From the NCBI RefSeq assembly GCF_006337125.1, contig NZ_CP040887.1, forward strand, positions 2,480,001 to 2,544,000: 64,000 nucleotides of DNA. Reading direction: 5' to 3'. The first letter of the stretch is position 1; every line of letters begins with the position of its first letter. The position numbers and the translations under genes were made by a program. The stretch is from Serinicoccus chungangensis. Lineage in GTDB: Bacteria > Actinomycetota > Actinomycetes > Actinomycetales > Dermatophilaceae. Shown in pieces: positions 53,460 to 64,000 of this stretch. The notes beneath the pieces are model-generated. The model saw only the letters and a list, made by a program, of their open reading frames with translations. It had not been told where the DNA came from and searched no databases.

Positions 53460-54857
53460 ATGGTCCAGCACCACGGTGACGAGGCCCTGCACCGCCTGCA
53501 GGCCAGCGACCCGGCCACCGGGTCCCACCCCGACCTCCACCGGCTGCGCTCGCTCGTCGCGCACAAGGCGCCCGCGAGCCAGGGTGCCGAGCGGGCCAGC
53601 CGGGTCGACGACGACCTGCTCCGGGGGCCGGCGATCCGGGCCCCGTGGGTGGCCGCGGCCTGCATCGCCGCCCTCGCCATCGGGGCGGGAGGGTATGCCC
53701 TCGGCACCCAGCGCGGCAGCGGCACCCTGCTCGTGGCCGGCGGGGACTCGCTGCTCGCGCCCGCCGGGGCCGGCATCGACGCGGGCCTGAGCGCCGAGCT
53801 CTCCGGCGAGTCCTTCTCCTCGGGCGGTACCACGGTCGCCGACGGCGCCGCCCAGCCCTACGACCCCGGCCCGGTCCGCCTCGTGCCGGGGCCCGGCCTG
53901 TCCTCCGAGCGCACCACCGCGCCGGTGCGGGTGCTGCGCAGCGACGAGGACCCGGAGGCCTTCGTCGAGGCGTGGGCCAGGACGCTGGGGCTGCAGGGAG
54001 CGCCGCTGCCGACCGACGTCGACTTCCTCCCCGAGGACAACGTCGGGGTGGCCGAGGCGGACACCGGGCGGATGATCATGGCCTCCAGCGAGGACGGCGC
54101 CCTGCACATCATCTACACCGACGTCTTCTCCTCCCCGGACTGCCGGGAGACCCTCGAGCTGGGCTACGCGGAGGAACGGGAGATGCTCGAGGAGTTCTGG
54201 CAGGGGACGTTCGGCGCGGACACGCCGCTGCCGACGGCGCAGGACTGCCGGGAGGTCGGTGGCGAGCGGCCGAGCGACGAGCAGGCCGTCGGCGCGGCGC
54301 AGGACTTCCTCACCCTGGCCGGCGTCCCGACCGACGGCTACGACTTCCAGGTGCAGGACTACGCCGACGAGGGCTCGAGCACCGTCTACGTCGAGGCCGC
54401 GCCCGAGGGCGGCGCCTACGGTCCGCGGCACATCAACGTCACCGTCGGCCCGGCGGGGGTCGTGGACGCCTACGCCGGCCTGGGCGAGATGGTCTCCCTC
54501 GGCGACTACCCCGTCATCTCCCCCGTGGAGGCGGTGCAGCGCTACGGGCTGCGCGAGTTCTCCATGGAGTACGGCGTCCAGCTCCCCGAGGACCTCGAGG
54601 AGGCCGTCCCCGGCGAGGAGGGCCTGACCTTCGTCGAGCCGCAGATCCCGGACAGCCCCGAGGTCACCGACGGCATGGACCTCCCGCTGCTGCTCAAGGA
54701 CAAGGAGGTCACCGGTGCCACCCTCGTCCAGGGCACGATCTACACCCAGTCCGGCAGCATGGAGGTGCCGACCTGGGAGCTCACGACCGACGACGGCATG
54801 AGCTACCCGGTCATGGCTGTCGCCGACGAGGCGATCGACTGGGTCGCCTGGGAGTGA
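53460..54857 (+). CDS. Single-span membrane-anchored protein, possible sigma-factor partner
   Basis: The 465-residue protein has a charged cytoplasmic N-terminus of about 60 residues, one membrane helix (PWVAAACIAALAIGAGGYAL) and a large extracytoplasmic domain with repeated charged/beta-type segments. No family is recognised. The gene lies 60 bases after the ECF sigma gene, in the same direction, so they are probably one operon. An anti-sigma or sensor role is possible, since a cytoplasmic head plus a periplasmic domain is a usual anti-sigma layout, but the head lacks a recognised zinc anti-sigma motif. An octamer (53692-53699) lies in the helix region. Confidence 0.65.
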   Translation: MVQHHGDEALHRLQASDPATGSHPDLHRLRSLVAHKAPASQGAERASRVDDDLLRGPAIRAPWVAAACIAALAIGAGGYALGTQRGSGTLLVAGGDSLLAPAGAGIDAGLSAELSGESFSSGGTTVADGAAQPYDPGPVRLVPGPGLSSERTTAPVRVLRSDEDPEAFVEAWARTLGLQGAPLPTDVDFLPEDNVGVAEADTGRMIMASSEDGALHIIYTDVFSSPDCRETLELGYAEEREMLEEFWQGTFGADTPLPTAQDCREVGGERPSDEQAVGAAQDFLTLAGVPTDGYDFQVQDYADEGSSTVYVEAAPEGGAYGPRHINVTVGPAGVVDAYAGLGEMVSLGDYPVISPVEAVQRYGLREFSMEYGVQLPEDLEEAVPGEEGLTFVEPQIPDSPEVTDGMDLPLLLKDKEVTGATLVQGTIYTQSGSMEVPTWELTTDDGMSYPVMAVADEAIDWVAWE

Positions 54858-54873
54858 GCCGACGGGTGGGACG

Positions 54874-55845
54874 ATGGCGGGCATGAGCCCGCCCGCGGTC
54901 CGTCCGGTCTTTCTGCCCCGCCCGCCCGCGCTCGTGCTGCGCGGGCGGGCTCTCGACGCCGGCCACCCGGGGGTCATGGCCATCGTCAACCGGACGCGCG
55001 ACTCCTTCTGGGCGGGCAACCGGCACGCCGCCCTCGAGGACGCGATGGCCGCCGTCCACGAGGCGGTCGCGCAGGGCGCCGACATCGTCGACGTCGGAGG
55101 CGTCCGGGCCGGGCAGGAGGGCGAGCACGTCGGCGCCGCCGAGGAGGTCGACCGGGTGGTGCCGGTGCTCGAGGCGGCGCGGCGCGCCTACCCCGACCTG
55201 GTGCTCTCCGTCGACACGTGGCGCAGCGAGGTGGCCCGGGCCTGCGCCGGCATCGTGGACCTGGTCAACGACACGTGGGCGGGGCACGACCCCGGGCTCG
55301 TGCACGTGGCGGCCGAGCTGGGTGCCGGGGTCGTCGTCTCGCACACCGGTGGGCTGCCGCCGAGGACCGACCCGGTCGACGTGGTGTATGCCGACGCCCG
55401 GGGCGCCGACGAGCTCGCGGTGGTGCGGGACGTGCTCGACGTGCTCAGCCGTGGCGCGCAGGTCGCGGTGGAGGCCGGGGTCCCGCCGGAGCGGGTGCTC
55501 GTCGACCCGACGCTGGACTTCGGCAAGACCACCCGGCACTCCCTGGTGACGCTGCGCCACACCGCGGACGTCGCGGGCCTGGGCTACCCGGTGCTGCAGG
55601 CGCTCTCCCGCAAGGACTTCGTCGGCGAGACCCTGGACCTGGAGCCGCAGGACCGGCTGGAGGGCACCCTGGCCGCGACCGCGGTGGCGGCGTGGCTCGG
55701 GACGAGCGTCTTCCGCGCGCACGACGTGCGGGCCACGAGGCGCGCGGTCGACATGGTGGCCAGCATCCGCGGCGACCGCCCCCCGGCCCGCGCCGTCCGG
55801 GGCGAGCCGACCGGCGGCCCAGCCCGCGGCGGACGCCACGTCTGA
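54874..55845 (+). CDS. folP2: FolP2-like dihydropteroate synthase homologue
   Basis: The 323-residue protein starts the DHPS barrel with VMAIVNRTRDSFW and ends with SRKDFVGETL and VFRAHDVRATRRAVDMVASI. In place of the sulfonamide/pABA loop TRPG it has DVGGVRAGQEGEHV. This closely follows mycobacterial FolP2 (Rv1207), which has the same loop change and is reported not to be a working DHPS. It may therefore be a non-catalytic or altered-substrate homologue; that is inferred. It lies just downstream of the ECF sigma/membrane-protein pair. Confidence 0.85.
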   Translation: MAGMSPPAVRPVFLPRPPALVLRGRALDAGHPGVMAIVNRTRDSFWAGNRHAALEDAMAAVHEAVAQGADIVDVGGVRAGQEGEHVGAAEEVDRVVPVLEAARRAYPDLVLSVDTWRSEVARACAGIVDLVNDTWAGHDPGLVHVAAELGAGVVVSHTGGLPPRTDPVDVVYADARGADELAVVRDVLDVLSRGAQVAVEAGVPPERVLVDPTLDFGKTTRHSLVTLRHTADVAGLGYPVLQALSRKDFVGETLDLEPQDRLEGTLAATAVAAWLGTSVFRAHDVRATRRAVDMVASIRGDRPPARAVRGEPTGGPARGGRHV

Positions 55846-55872
55846 GCCCGGCCCCCCGTCGGGGGCGACCGG

Positions 55873-56745
55873 TCAGAGGCGCTCGATGCCGGGCTGGTTG
55901 CCCTGGGCCATCTGCTCCAGCCGGGCGATCCGCTGGCCCATCGGCGGGTGGGTCGCGAACATCCGGGTGACGTCCTTGGCGCGGAACGGGTTGGCGATCA
56001 TCATGTGGCTGGCGTTGACGAGCTGGCGCTCGGGGGCCAGCGGAGCGCGGGCCGTGCCCGCCTCGAGCTTGCGCAGGGCCGAGGCGAGAGCGAGCGGGTC
56101 ACCGGTGAGCTGCGCGCCGTCCTCGTCGGCGTCGTACTCGCGGGTCCGGCTGATGGCCATCTGCACGACCGAGGCGGCGAGCGGCGCGAGCAGGGCCATG
56201 GCGAGCATGGCGATGGGGTTGCCGCCGTTCTCCCGGTTGCCCCCGAAGAAGAAGGCCATCTGCGCGACCGAGGTGATGACGCCCGCGATGCCGGCCGCGA
56301 CCGAGCTGGTGAGGATGTCGCGGTTGTAGACGTGCATGAGCTCGTGCCCCAGGACGCCGCGCAGCTCGCGCTCGTCGAGCAGGTGCAGGATGCCCTCGGT
56401 GCAGCAGACCGCGGCGTGGTCCGGGTTGCGGCCGGTCGCGAAGGCGTTGGGCGCCGCGGTCGGGCTGACGTAGAGCCGGGGCATGGGCTTGCGCGCCCGC
56501 TCGGACAGCTCCTCGACGATGCGGTACATCTGCGGCTGCTGCTCCCGGGTCACCGGCTGGGCCCGCATGGCCCTGATGGCGAGCTTGTCGGAGTTCCAGT
56601 AGCTGTAGAACGTCGTCCCGAGCGCGAAGAGGCCGAACAGCCAGATGAACCGACCTTCCCCGATGATCGCGCCCATGCCGAGAAAGATCGCCCAGATGGC
56701 GCCGAAGAGCAGCGTCGTCTTCAGCCCGTTGTAGTGCCGGTTCAT
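55873..56745 (-). CDS. htpX: Zinc metalloprotease HtpX homologue
   Basis: The 290-residue protein has two N-terminal membrane helices, the zinc motif HELMH in [13 protein letters not shown] near residue 132, and further helices with a C-terminal domain. HtpX degrades damaged membrane proteins in heat and envelope stress. It is convergent with folP2 and lies 119 bases after nuoN in the same direction. Confidence 0.95.
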   Translation of the reverse strand: MNRHYNGLKTTLLFGAIWAIFLGMGAIIGEGRFIWLFGLFALGTTFYSYWNSDKLAIRAMRAQPVTREQQPQMYRIVEELSERARKPMPRLYVSPTAAPNAFATGRNPDHAAVCCTEGILHLLDERELRGVLGHELMHVYNRDILTSSVAAGIAGVITSVAQMAFFFGGNRENGGNPIAMLAMALLAPLAASVVQMAISRTREYDADEDGAQLTGDPLALASALRKLEAGTARAPLAPERQLVNASHMMIANPFRAKDVTRMFATHPPMGQRIARLEQMAQGNQPGIERL

Positions 56746-56863
56746 GTCCGCTCAACGACGCGGCGTCGGGCCGGTGTTCCCGGCGCCACCGGCCGGCTGC
56801 GCCAGCGCCGGGACCAGCCCGCGCCCGTGGTCGTGGCACCGGTGGGCTGAAGGCCGACGGTGC

Positions 56864-58333
56864 TCACAGGACACCGACCGGCAGGACGCTGCCGACGACG
56901 AGCAGCGCCGTGAGCACCCCGCCCAGCGCCCACAGGCGCGTGGGGACGCGGGCGGAGGGCCGGCCGGCCCCGGGGGCGGCCGGCAGGAGCAGCACGCCGA
57001 CCCAGCGCAGGTAGACCGCGAGCCCGAGAGCGATGTTGACGGCGGCGACGAGGGCCAGCCACCACGTCTCGTCGCCCAGCACGGGCCGCAGGACCACGAT
57101 CTTGGCCACCACGCCGGCCACGGCGGGGGGCAGCCCGGCGAGGGTGAGCAGCGCCAGCGCCAGCGGCAGCGCGAGCAGCGGGTGGCTGCGCAGCAGGCCC
57201 CGCTGGGCGTCCAGGGAGGTGGGGCGCTGCGCCGGGGCCACGGCGAGCACGGCGGCGAGGACGACGAAGGCCAGCAGCGTCGCGGTGACGTAGACGACGA
57301 GGTAGGACCCGGCCGCGTTCGCCGCCTCGGCGGAGAGCGAGGCGAGGGGCAGCAGCACCCACCCCGCCTGCGCGACCGTGGACCACGCCAGCAGCCGGAC
57401 GGTGTCCTGCTGCACGAGCGCCACGAGGTTGCCCACCGTCATCGACGCGGCGGCGAGCACCGCGACGGCGACCAGCGTCGCGCCGTCGACCGCACCCAGG
57501 GCGCGGACGACCACCACGAGCCCTCCGAGCGCCGCCACCTTGGACGCGGTCGCGAGGTAGGCGGTCACCGGCAGGGGCGCGGCGGCATACGTGAGGGGCG
57601 TCCACGCGTGGAAGGGCACCGCGGAGATCTTGAAGGCCAGCCCGGCCACGAGCAGCACCGCGGCCAGGACGACGAGCTGCGGGTGCTCCACCTGCGTCCG
57701 GCCGTCGAAGCGGGTGCTCCCGGTGGCGGCGACCCACAGGGCCGCCCCCAGCGCCAGGAGGCCGAAGGAGACCAGCGAGGTGGTGAGCAGCGAGACCGCG
57801 CCGTCCACCGCCCGGGCGCGGCGCTCCGGGGCCCACGTGGTCCGCACCAGGGCGACCAGCGCGACGGTGGGCAGCGTCGCGAGCTCGAGGGCGACGAGCA
57901 GCGACCCGAGGTCGCCCGAGGCCGGGACCGCGAGGACCCCGGCGGTGGCCGCCAGCAGCAGCGCCGTGACGACCGGCGCCCGACCGGTGCCCTCCTGACC
58001 CCCGCCGTCGCCGGGTGCCGCCCAGTCCCGCCAGGTGAGGACCAGGACGACGAGGGCTGCGCCGAGGGCGCACACCTGGAGCGCCGAGACGAGGTGGTCG
58101 GCACGGTAGGCGCACCAGCCGCTCGGCAGGCACAGCGCCGAGCGGACCTCACCGGCGCCCAGCCCGAGACCGGGCAGCGCCCCCAGGAGTCCCGCGACGA
58201 GCCCGGCGGCGCCGAGCACCAGGTGCGGCTCACGACGCCCGGGGACGGCGGCGTCCAGCAGCAGCACGAGCACCGCCGCGGCCACGGGGGCCAGGACGGG
58301 CAGGACCGACACGAGACCGAGCTCCAGGCTCAC
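56864..58333 (-). CDS. nuoN: NADH-quinone oxidoreductase subunit N
   Basis: The 489-residue protein has about 14 membrane helices and the antiporter-like core with LALGAALWVAATGSTRF and KISAVPFHAWTPLTYAAAP, including the lysine of the proton channel. It forms one of three antiporter-like modules of complex I. Its start overlaps the nuoM stop by four bases. It is the last gene of the nuo operon in this window. Confidence 0.96.
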   Translation of the reverse strand: MSLELGLVSVLPVLAPVAAAVLVLLLDAAVPGRREPHLVLGAAGLVAGLLGALPGLGLGAGEVRSALCLPSGWCAYRADHLVSALQVCALGAALVVLVLTWRDWAAPGDGGGQEGTGRAPVVTALLLAATAGVLAVPASGDLGSLLVALELATLPTVALVALVRTTWAPERRARAVDGAVSLLTTSLVSFGLLALGAALWVAATGSTRFDGRTQVEHPQLVVLAAVLLVAGLAFKISAVPFHAWTPLTYAAAPLPVTAYLATASKVAALGGLVVVVRALGAVDGATLVAVAVLAAASMTVGNLVALVQQDTVRLLAWSTVAQAGWVLLPLASLSAEAANAAGSYLVVYVTATLLAFVVLAAVLAVAPAQRPTSLDAQRGLLRSHPLLALPLALALLTLAGLPPAVAGVVAKIVVLRPVLGDETWWLALVAAVNIALGLAVYLRWVGVLLLPAAPGAGRPSARVPTRLWALGGVLTALLVVGSVLPVGVL

Positions 58334-59933
58334 CGGGCCAGCACCCCCTCGACGAACGGCGCGGTCACGCCGAGCAGCAGCGTCGGGGCCAGCCCGAGGA
58401 CCAGGACGAGCAGACCGAGCAGGCGCAGGGCGGTCCGCTCGGTGAGCACCGCGTCCGGCACCTGCGGCTCGAGCCGGTCACCGGCCCAGACCTCCCGGAG
58501 CACCCGGACGGTGTAGGCCACCGCCAGCGCCCCGCCGACCGCCGCGAGCACGGCGAACCCGCGGAACCAGCCCTCCGGCCGGTCGGCGGCGGGGGCCCAG
58601 GCGGACAGGACCGCGCCGATCTCGCCCCAGAAGACGGCCAGCCCGGGCAGTCCGCTGGAGGCGGCCATGCCGAGCACCAGCGCGAGCCCCAGGCGGGGGG
58701 CCACCTCGCGGACGGCGGCTCGCCGCCGGCCCAGGTCCGCGCTGCCCCACCGGTCCTTCAGGGCCCCGACCACCACGAAGAGCAGGGCCGAGACGAGGCC
58801 GTGGGCGACGTTGCCGAAGAGCGCCGCCTGCAGCCCGGCCTGCGTGCCGGTGGCGAGACCGAGCACGACGAAGCCGAGGTGGGCCACCGACGACCACGCG
58901 ATGAGCCGCTTGAGGTCACGCTCGACCAGGCAGACCAGCGAGGCCCACACGATGCCGGTGACCCCGAGGCCCGCCAGCAGCGGCGACCAGGCCGCGAACC
59001 CCTCGGGCACGACCGGGACGACCAGCCGCACGACGCCGTAGGTCCCGAGCTTGAGCAGGACCGCGGCGAGCAGCACCGACCCGGCCGTCGGCGCGGTGGC
59101 GTGCACCCACGGCAGCCAGGTGTGCAACGGGAAGACCGGGATCTTGAGCCCGAGACCGACGAGGAGGACGGCCGCGACGGCGAGCTGGGAGCGGCGGCCG
59201 AGCGCGGCGCCCCCGTCCGCCGCCCACTGCGCCAGGTCGGTGGTGCCGGTGGCGGACGCGACGGCGAGGATGCCGAGCAGCACCAGCGAGGAGCCGACCA
59301 CGGTGACCAGCAGGAAGCGGAGCGCGGCTCCCTCGCGGTCGCTGCCGGGGTCGCCGTAGCGCGCCACCAGCACCCACATGGGCACCAGCACCAGCTCGAA
59401 GCCGATGAAGAAGACGAGGGCGTCCCCGGCCAGGAACGCGACGAGCGCCCCGAGCAGCACGACCAGCAGGCACGCGTGGTAGGTCGCGAGGCCCGGGACG
59501 TCCTCGCCGCGGACCACGGGGATGGGTGAGGTGGGGTCGGTGTCGGCGAGGTCGACCGGCTCGGGTCGGGGCTCGCGCGCGGGGTGCAGGTGCAGGGCCG
59601 TCGCGACCACCCCCACGAGCGCGGTGAGGAGCAGCAGCGGGACCGACAGCCCGTCGGGGCGCAGGCTGAAGGACACGCCGAGGCTCGGGATCCAGCTCAG
59701 CTCGAGGACGGGGCGGTCCAGGGCGACCCCGGCCACCCCCAGGGCGCTGAGGATGGCGGCGGCCATGGAGCCGCGGTGCGGGACACGGTGCCCGGGCGGC
59801 ACGCTGCGGCGTCCCAGGCCCAGCAGCAGCACGGCCACGACCAGCAGCGGGGCGAGAGCGAGGGCGTACCACCACACCCCGAGGTCGGGCACCAGGGCGA
59901 GGAGGTCCGCCCGCACCCGGCCGGCCGCGCCGC

Positions 59934-59937
<4 letters not shown>
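58330..59937 (-). CDS. nuoM: NADH-quinone oxidoreductase subunit M
   Basis: The 535-residue protein has the antiporter-like core VVFFIGFELVLVPMWVLVARYG with the charged residues of a complex I proton channel, and LKIPVFPLHTWLPWVHATAP. It is in the usual nuoL-nuoM-nuoN order, with overlapping start and stop codons on both sides. Confidence 0.96.
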
Positions 59938-61944
<2,007 letters not shown>

Positions 61945-61952
<8 letters not shown>

Positions 61953-62277
61953 GTCCTCCCACCTCCCCCTCGGTGCGCTCGTCCAGCTCGGCGTGCAGGT
62001 CGACGTGGCCCCGGGCACGGAAGAGCGCGAGGAAGATCGCCAGGGCGAGCACGACCTCGGCCGCGGCGATGGTGATGACGAAGAGGGTGAGGACGGCGGC
62101 CCCGGGGTCGCCGCCCGCACCGGTCTGCGCCACGGTGACGAGCAGGAGCCCGGCGGCGCCGAGCACGAGCTCGACGCCGATGAGCACGAGGACGGCGTGC
62201 CGGCGGGCGAGGATGCCGTAGACCCCGAGGCCGGCGAGGACGGCGGCCAGGAGGTAGGGCAGGGCGGGGCGGATCAC
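61945..62277 (-). CDS. nuoK: NADH-quinone oxidoreductase subunit K
   Basis: The 110-residue protein has three membrane helices and the two conserved glutamates of the MrpC-like family (LIGVELVLGAAGLLL and IAAAEVVLALAI). It is encoded between nuoJ and nuoL with overlapping GTGA and TGA-type junctions. Function is in proton translocation by complex I. Confidence 0.95.
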
Positions 62278-62834
62278 GGTCGCTCCCCCTGCACGGCCTC
62301 GACGTCGGCCGGGGGGTCCGGTCGCTGGCGGGGGTCGTCCTGTCCGCCCACCGGCGCCCGGGCCACCGCGACCGCGGCGACCAGGGCCATGAGGAGCAGC
62401 ACCGAGAGCAGCTCGAAGGGCCAGACGTCGGTGCCGAAGATCGTCGCGGCGACCTCGGTGCTGCTGCCCCCGTCGATCGCGACGCTCCCCCACCCGTAGG
62501 CCGAGAGCAGCGCACCGCCGAGGACCACCGTGGTGCCTGCGCCGACGAGGCCGGCCGCGACCCGCTGCGGGACGCCGGTGACGACCGGCACGCCGCCGGC
62601 GCGGGTGAGCATGAGGGCGAACAGCACGAGGACGACGACCGCGCCGACGTAGACGAGCAGCTGCACCAGCGCGACCAGCTCGGCACCGAGGACGAGGTAG
62701 CACCCGGCCAGTCCGCCGAGGGTCACGACGAGCCACAGCGCGGCGTGGAGCACCTGCCGGGAGGTCACCGACAGCGTCGCGGCGCCGGCCGTGAGGAGCC
62801 CCACCGCGAGGAGGAGGACGTCCGGGCCGCTCAC
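62274..62834 (-). CDS. nuoJ: NADH-quinone oxidoreductase subunit J
   Basis: The 186-residue protein has five helices with [20 protein letters not shown], the conserved NuoJ helix-3 segment, and a charged C-terminal tail. The GTG start overlaps the nuoI stop (GTGA). Standard position in the operon. Confidence 0.94.
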   Translation of the reverse strand: MSGPDVLLLAVGLLTAGAATLSVTSRQVLHAALWLVVTLGGLAGCYLVLGAELVALVQLLVYVGAVVVLVLFALMLTRAGGVPVVTGVPQRVAAGLVGAGTTVVLGGALLSAYGWGSVAIDGGSSTEVAATIFGTDVWPFELLSVLLLMALVAAVAVARAPVGGQDDPRQRPDPPADVEAVQGERP

Positions 62835-63388
62835 CGGTCCGCCTCCGGCTCCGGGTCCTCGTCCGGCTCCGGCTCCCCGTCCGGGGTCACCGGCCCGGTC
62901 GCCTCCGCGGTCCCGGCCACGGTCGGGGGCCGGTAGCCCTCCGGCAGGGCGGCCTCCGGCACCGACGCCATGAAGGTGCCGAGCCGCTCCTTGTCGTGCA
63001 GCAGGTTGCGGATGTCGCCCTCGGCGTAGGCGAAGTCGGGTGCCCAGAAGAGGGCGTCGAAGGGGCAGACCTCGATGCAGATGCCGCAGTACATGCACAG
63101 CGAGAAGTCGATGTCGAAGCGGTCCAGGACGTTGTGCGCCCGCTCCCTGCCGCCCTCGGTCTCCGGCGGCGAGGTCTCCTTGTGGGAGTCGATGGTGATG
63201 CACCAGTCCGGGCACTCGCGGGCGCAGAGCATGCACGAGGTGCAGTTCTCCTCCAGCAGCGCGATGACGCCCCGGCTGCGCTCGGGCAGCTCCGGCTCGG
63301 TATGCGGGTACTGGACCGTGTGCGCGCGTCGGGTGAGCGTGCGGGCAGTGGTGCCGAGGCCGCGCAGCAGGCCGGTGATGCCGCTCAT
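62831..63388 (-). CDS. nuoI: NADH-quinone oxidoreductase subunit I
   Basis: The 185-residue protein has two 4Fe-4S motifs, [12 protein letters not shown] and [12 protein letters not shown], that carry electrons from NuoG to NuoB. The C-terminal 25 or so residues are an acidic, Pro/Glu/Asp-rich extension ([14 protein letters not shown]), longer than in the E. coli protein but common in actinobacteria. The start overlaps the nuoH stop. Confidence 0.96.
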   Translation of the reverse strand: MSGITGLLRGLGTTARTLTRRAHTVQYPHTEPELPERSRGVIALLEENCTSCMLCARECPDWCITIDSHKETSPPETEGGRERAHNVLDRFDIDFSLCMYCGICIEVCPFDALFWAPDFAYAEGDIRNLLHDKERLGTFMASVPEAALPEGYRPPTVAGTAEATGPVTPDGEPEPDEDPEPEADR

Positions 63389-64000
63389 CCGAGGACCACC
63401 ACCCCGACGCCGGTGAGCGCGAGCTGCAGGAGGGCGAGCGGGAGCAGGACCAGCCAGGCGAAGCGCTGCAGCTGGTCCTCCCGGACCCGCGGCCAGGCCA
63501 CCCGCAGCCACAGGAAGAGGACGCCGACGGCGGTCGCCTTGAGGAGGGTCCACAGCACCCCGACGAGCCCCGCACCCGCGTCCGCCCAGGGCCCCCGCCA
63601 GCCACCGAGGAACAGGACGGTGAAGAGCACGGCCATGACCACCATGCCGGCGTACTCGGCCAGCAGGAAGAAGGCGAAGCGCAGCCCGGTGTACTCGGTC
63701 AACGGGCCGAAGACGAGCTCGGAGTCGGCCACCGGCGCGTCGAAGGGGGTCCGCTGGAGCTCGGCGACGCTGGCCGCGAGGAAGACCACCGCGGCGGGGG
63801 CCTGCCACACCAGCCACCACCACGACCACTGGGTGACGATGCCCGTGAGCGACAGGGTGCCGGCGGCCATCGCCACGCTGGCCGCGGCCAGGATGAGGGG
63901 CAGCTCGTAGGAGACCAGCTGCGCCCCGGCCCGCAGCCCGCCCAGCAGGGAGTACTTGTTGCCCGATCCCCACCCCGCCATGAGCGTCCCGATGACCCCG
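63385..64000 (-). CDS. nuoH: NADH-quinone oxidoreductase subunit H (3' part, cut by window edge)
   Basis: The visible 205 or so C-terminal residues include [38 protein letters not shown] and [15 protein letters not shown], all conserved NuoH segments at the quinone-binding end of complex I. The gene continues beyond position 64000, where nuoA-G should lie. Confidence 0.96.
   Translation of the reverse strand, partial: GVIGTLMAGWGSGNKYSLLGGLRAGAQLVSYELPLILAAASVAMAAGTLSLTGIVTQWSWWWLVWQAPAAVVFLAASVAELQRTPFDAPVADSELVFGPLTEYTGLRFAFFLLAEYAGMVVMAVLFTVLFLGGWRGPWADAGAGLVGVLWTLLKATAVGVLFLWLRVAWPRVREDQLQRFAWLVLLPLALLQLALTGVGVVVLG

Overview
The window is about 64 kb of high-GC DNA whose gene order is typical of an actinobacterium. 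It carries the chain rpmG - two MaoC-type dehydratases - murB - aminotransferase - tRNA-Trp - secE - nusG - rplK - rplA - rplJ - rplL - rpoB - rpoC - rpsL - rpsG - fusA - tuf, read mostly on the minus strand. The very high GC, frequent GTG starts, FolP2-type pteroate synthase homologue and the FabG4/HtdX/thiolase cluster suggest Actinomycetota. My guess is Micrococcales, near Intrasporangiaceae or Ornithinimicrobiaceae; this is inference, since no rRNA gene is present.

Layout. 0.1-19.3 kb holds the translation and transcription core: a gamma-glutamylcyclotransferase-like gene, the str operon, rpoBC, rplJL, rplKA, nusG, secE and tRNA-Trp, with one MFS exporter between rplJ and rplA. 19.5-29.3 kb is metabolic: an aspartate-type aminotransferase, argG with a likely ArgR box, an ArAE/FUSC-type membrane protein, a four-gene ABC operon, an adenosine deaminase homologue and an XRE-like regulator. 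29.5-32.6 kb holds a lipoprotein, murB, HadA/HadB-like dehydratases, rpmG, tRNA-Met and tRNA-Thr. 32.7-39.1 kb is a lipid locus (HtdX-like, FabG4-like, FadA2-like, a TetR regulator and an acyl-CoA oxidase-like protein) resembling mycobacterial Rv0241c-Rv0244c. 39.1-46.5 kb holds DinB, a WYL regulator, a GntR(YtrA)-ABC operon, a DUF218 protein, ornithine aminotransferase and a sugar-transporter-family MFS.

46.5-52.0 kb is the accessory hot spot. A divergent tetR/drug-efflux MFS pair has lost both N-termini and the shared promoter region. The MFS gene is also split by a 3,719-bp ISL3-family compound element bounded by an exact 8-bp target duplication. The element carries two copies of the IS left end, one of them a stub, around a passenger pair: a DJ-1/PfpI-AraC regulator and an antibiotic-biosynthesis-monooxygenase-fold enzyme.

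52.0-64.0 kb holds yajQ, tRNA-Tyr, an ECF sigma factor with a membrane-anchored partner, folP2, htpX and the distal half of the respiratory complex I operon (nuoH-N, with nuoH cut by the window edge).

Across the window the octamer GGTATGCC/GGCATACC occurs about 20 times by eye, far above a base-composition estimate of about two. It is enriched between genes and appears as inverted pairs in three stem-loops, a layout that recalls DNA-uptake sequences in Neisseria and Pasteurellaceae.
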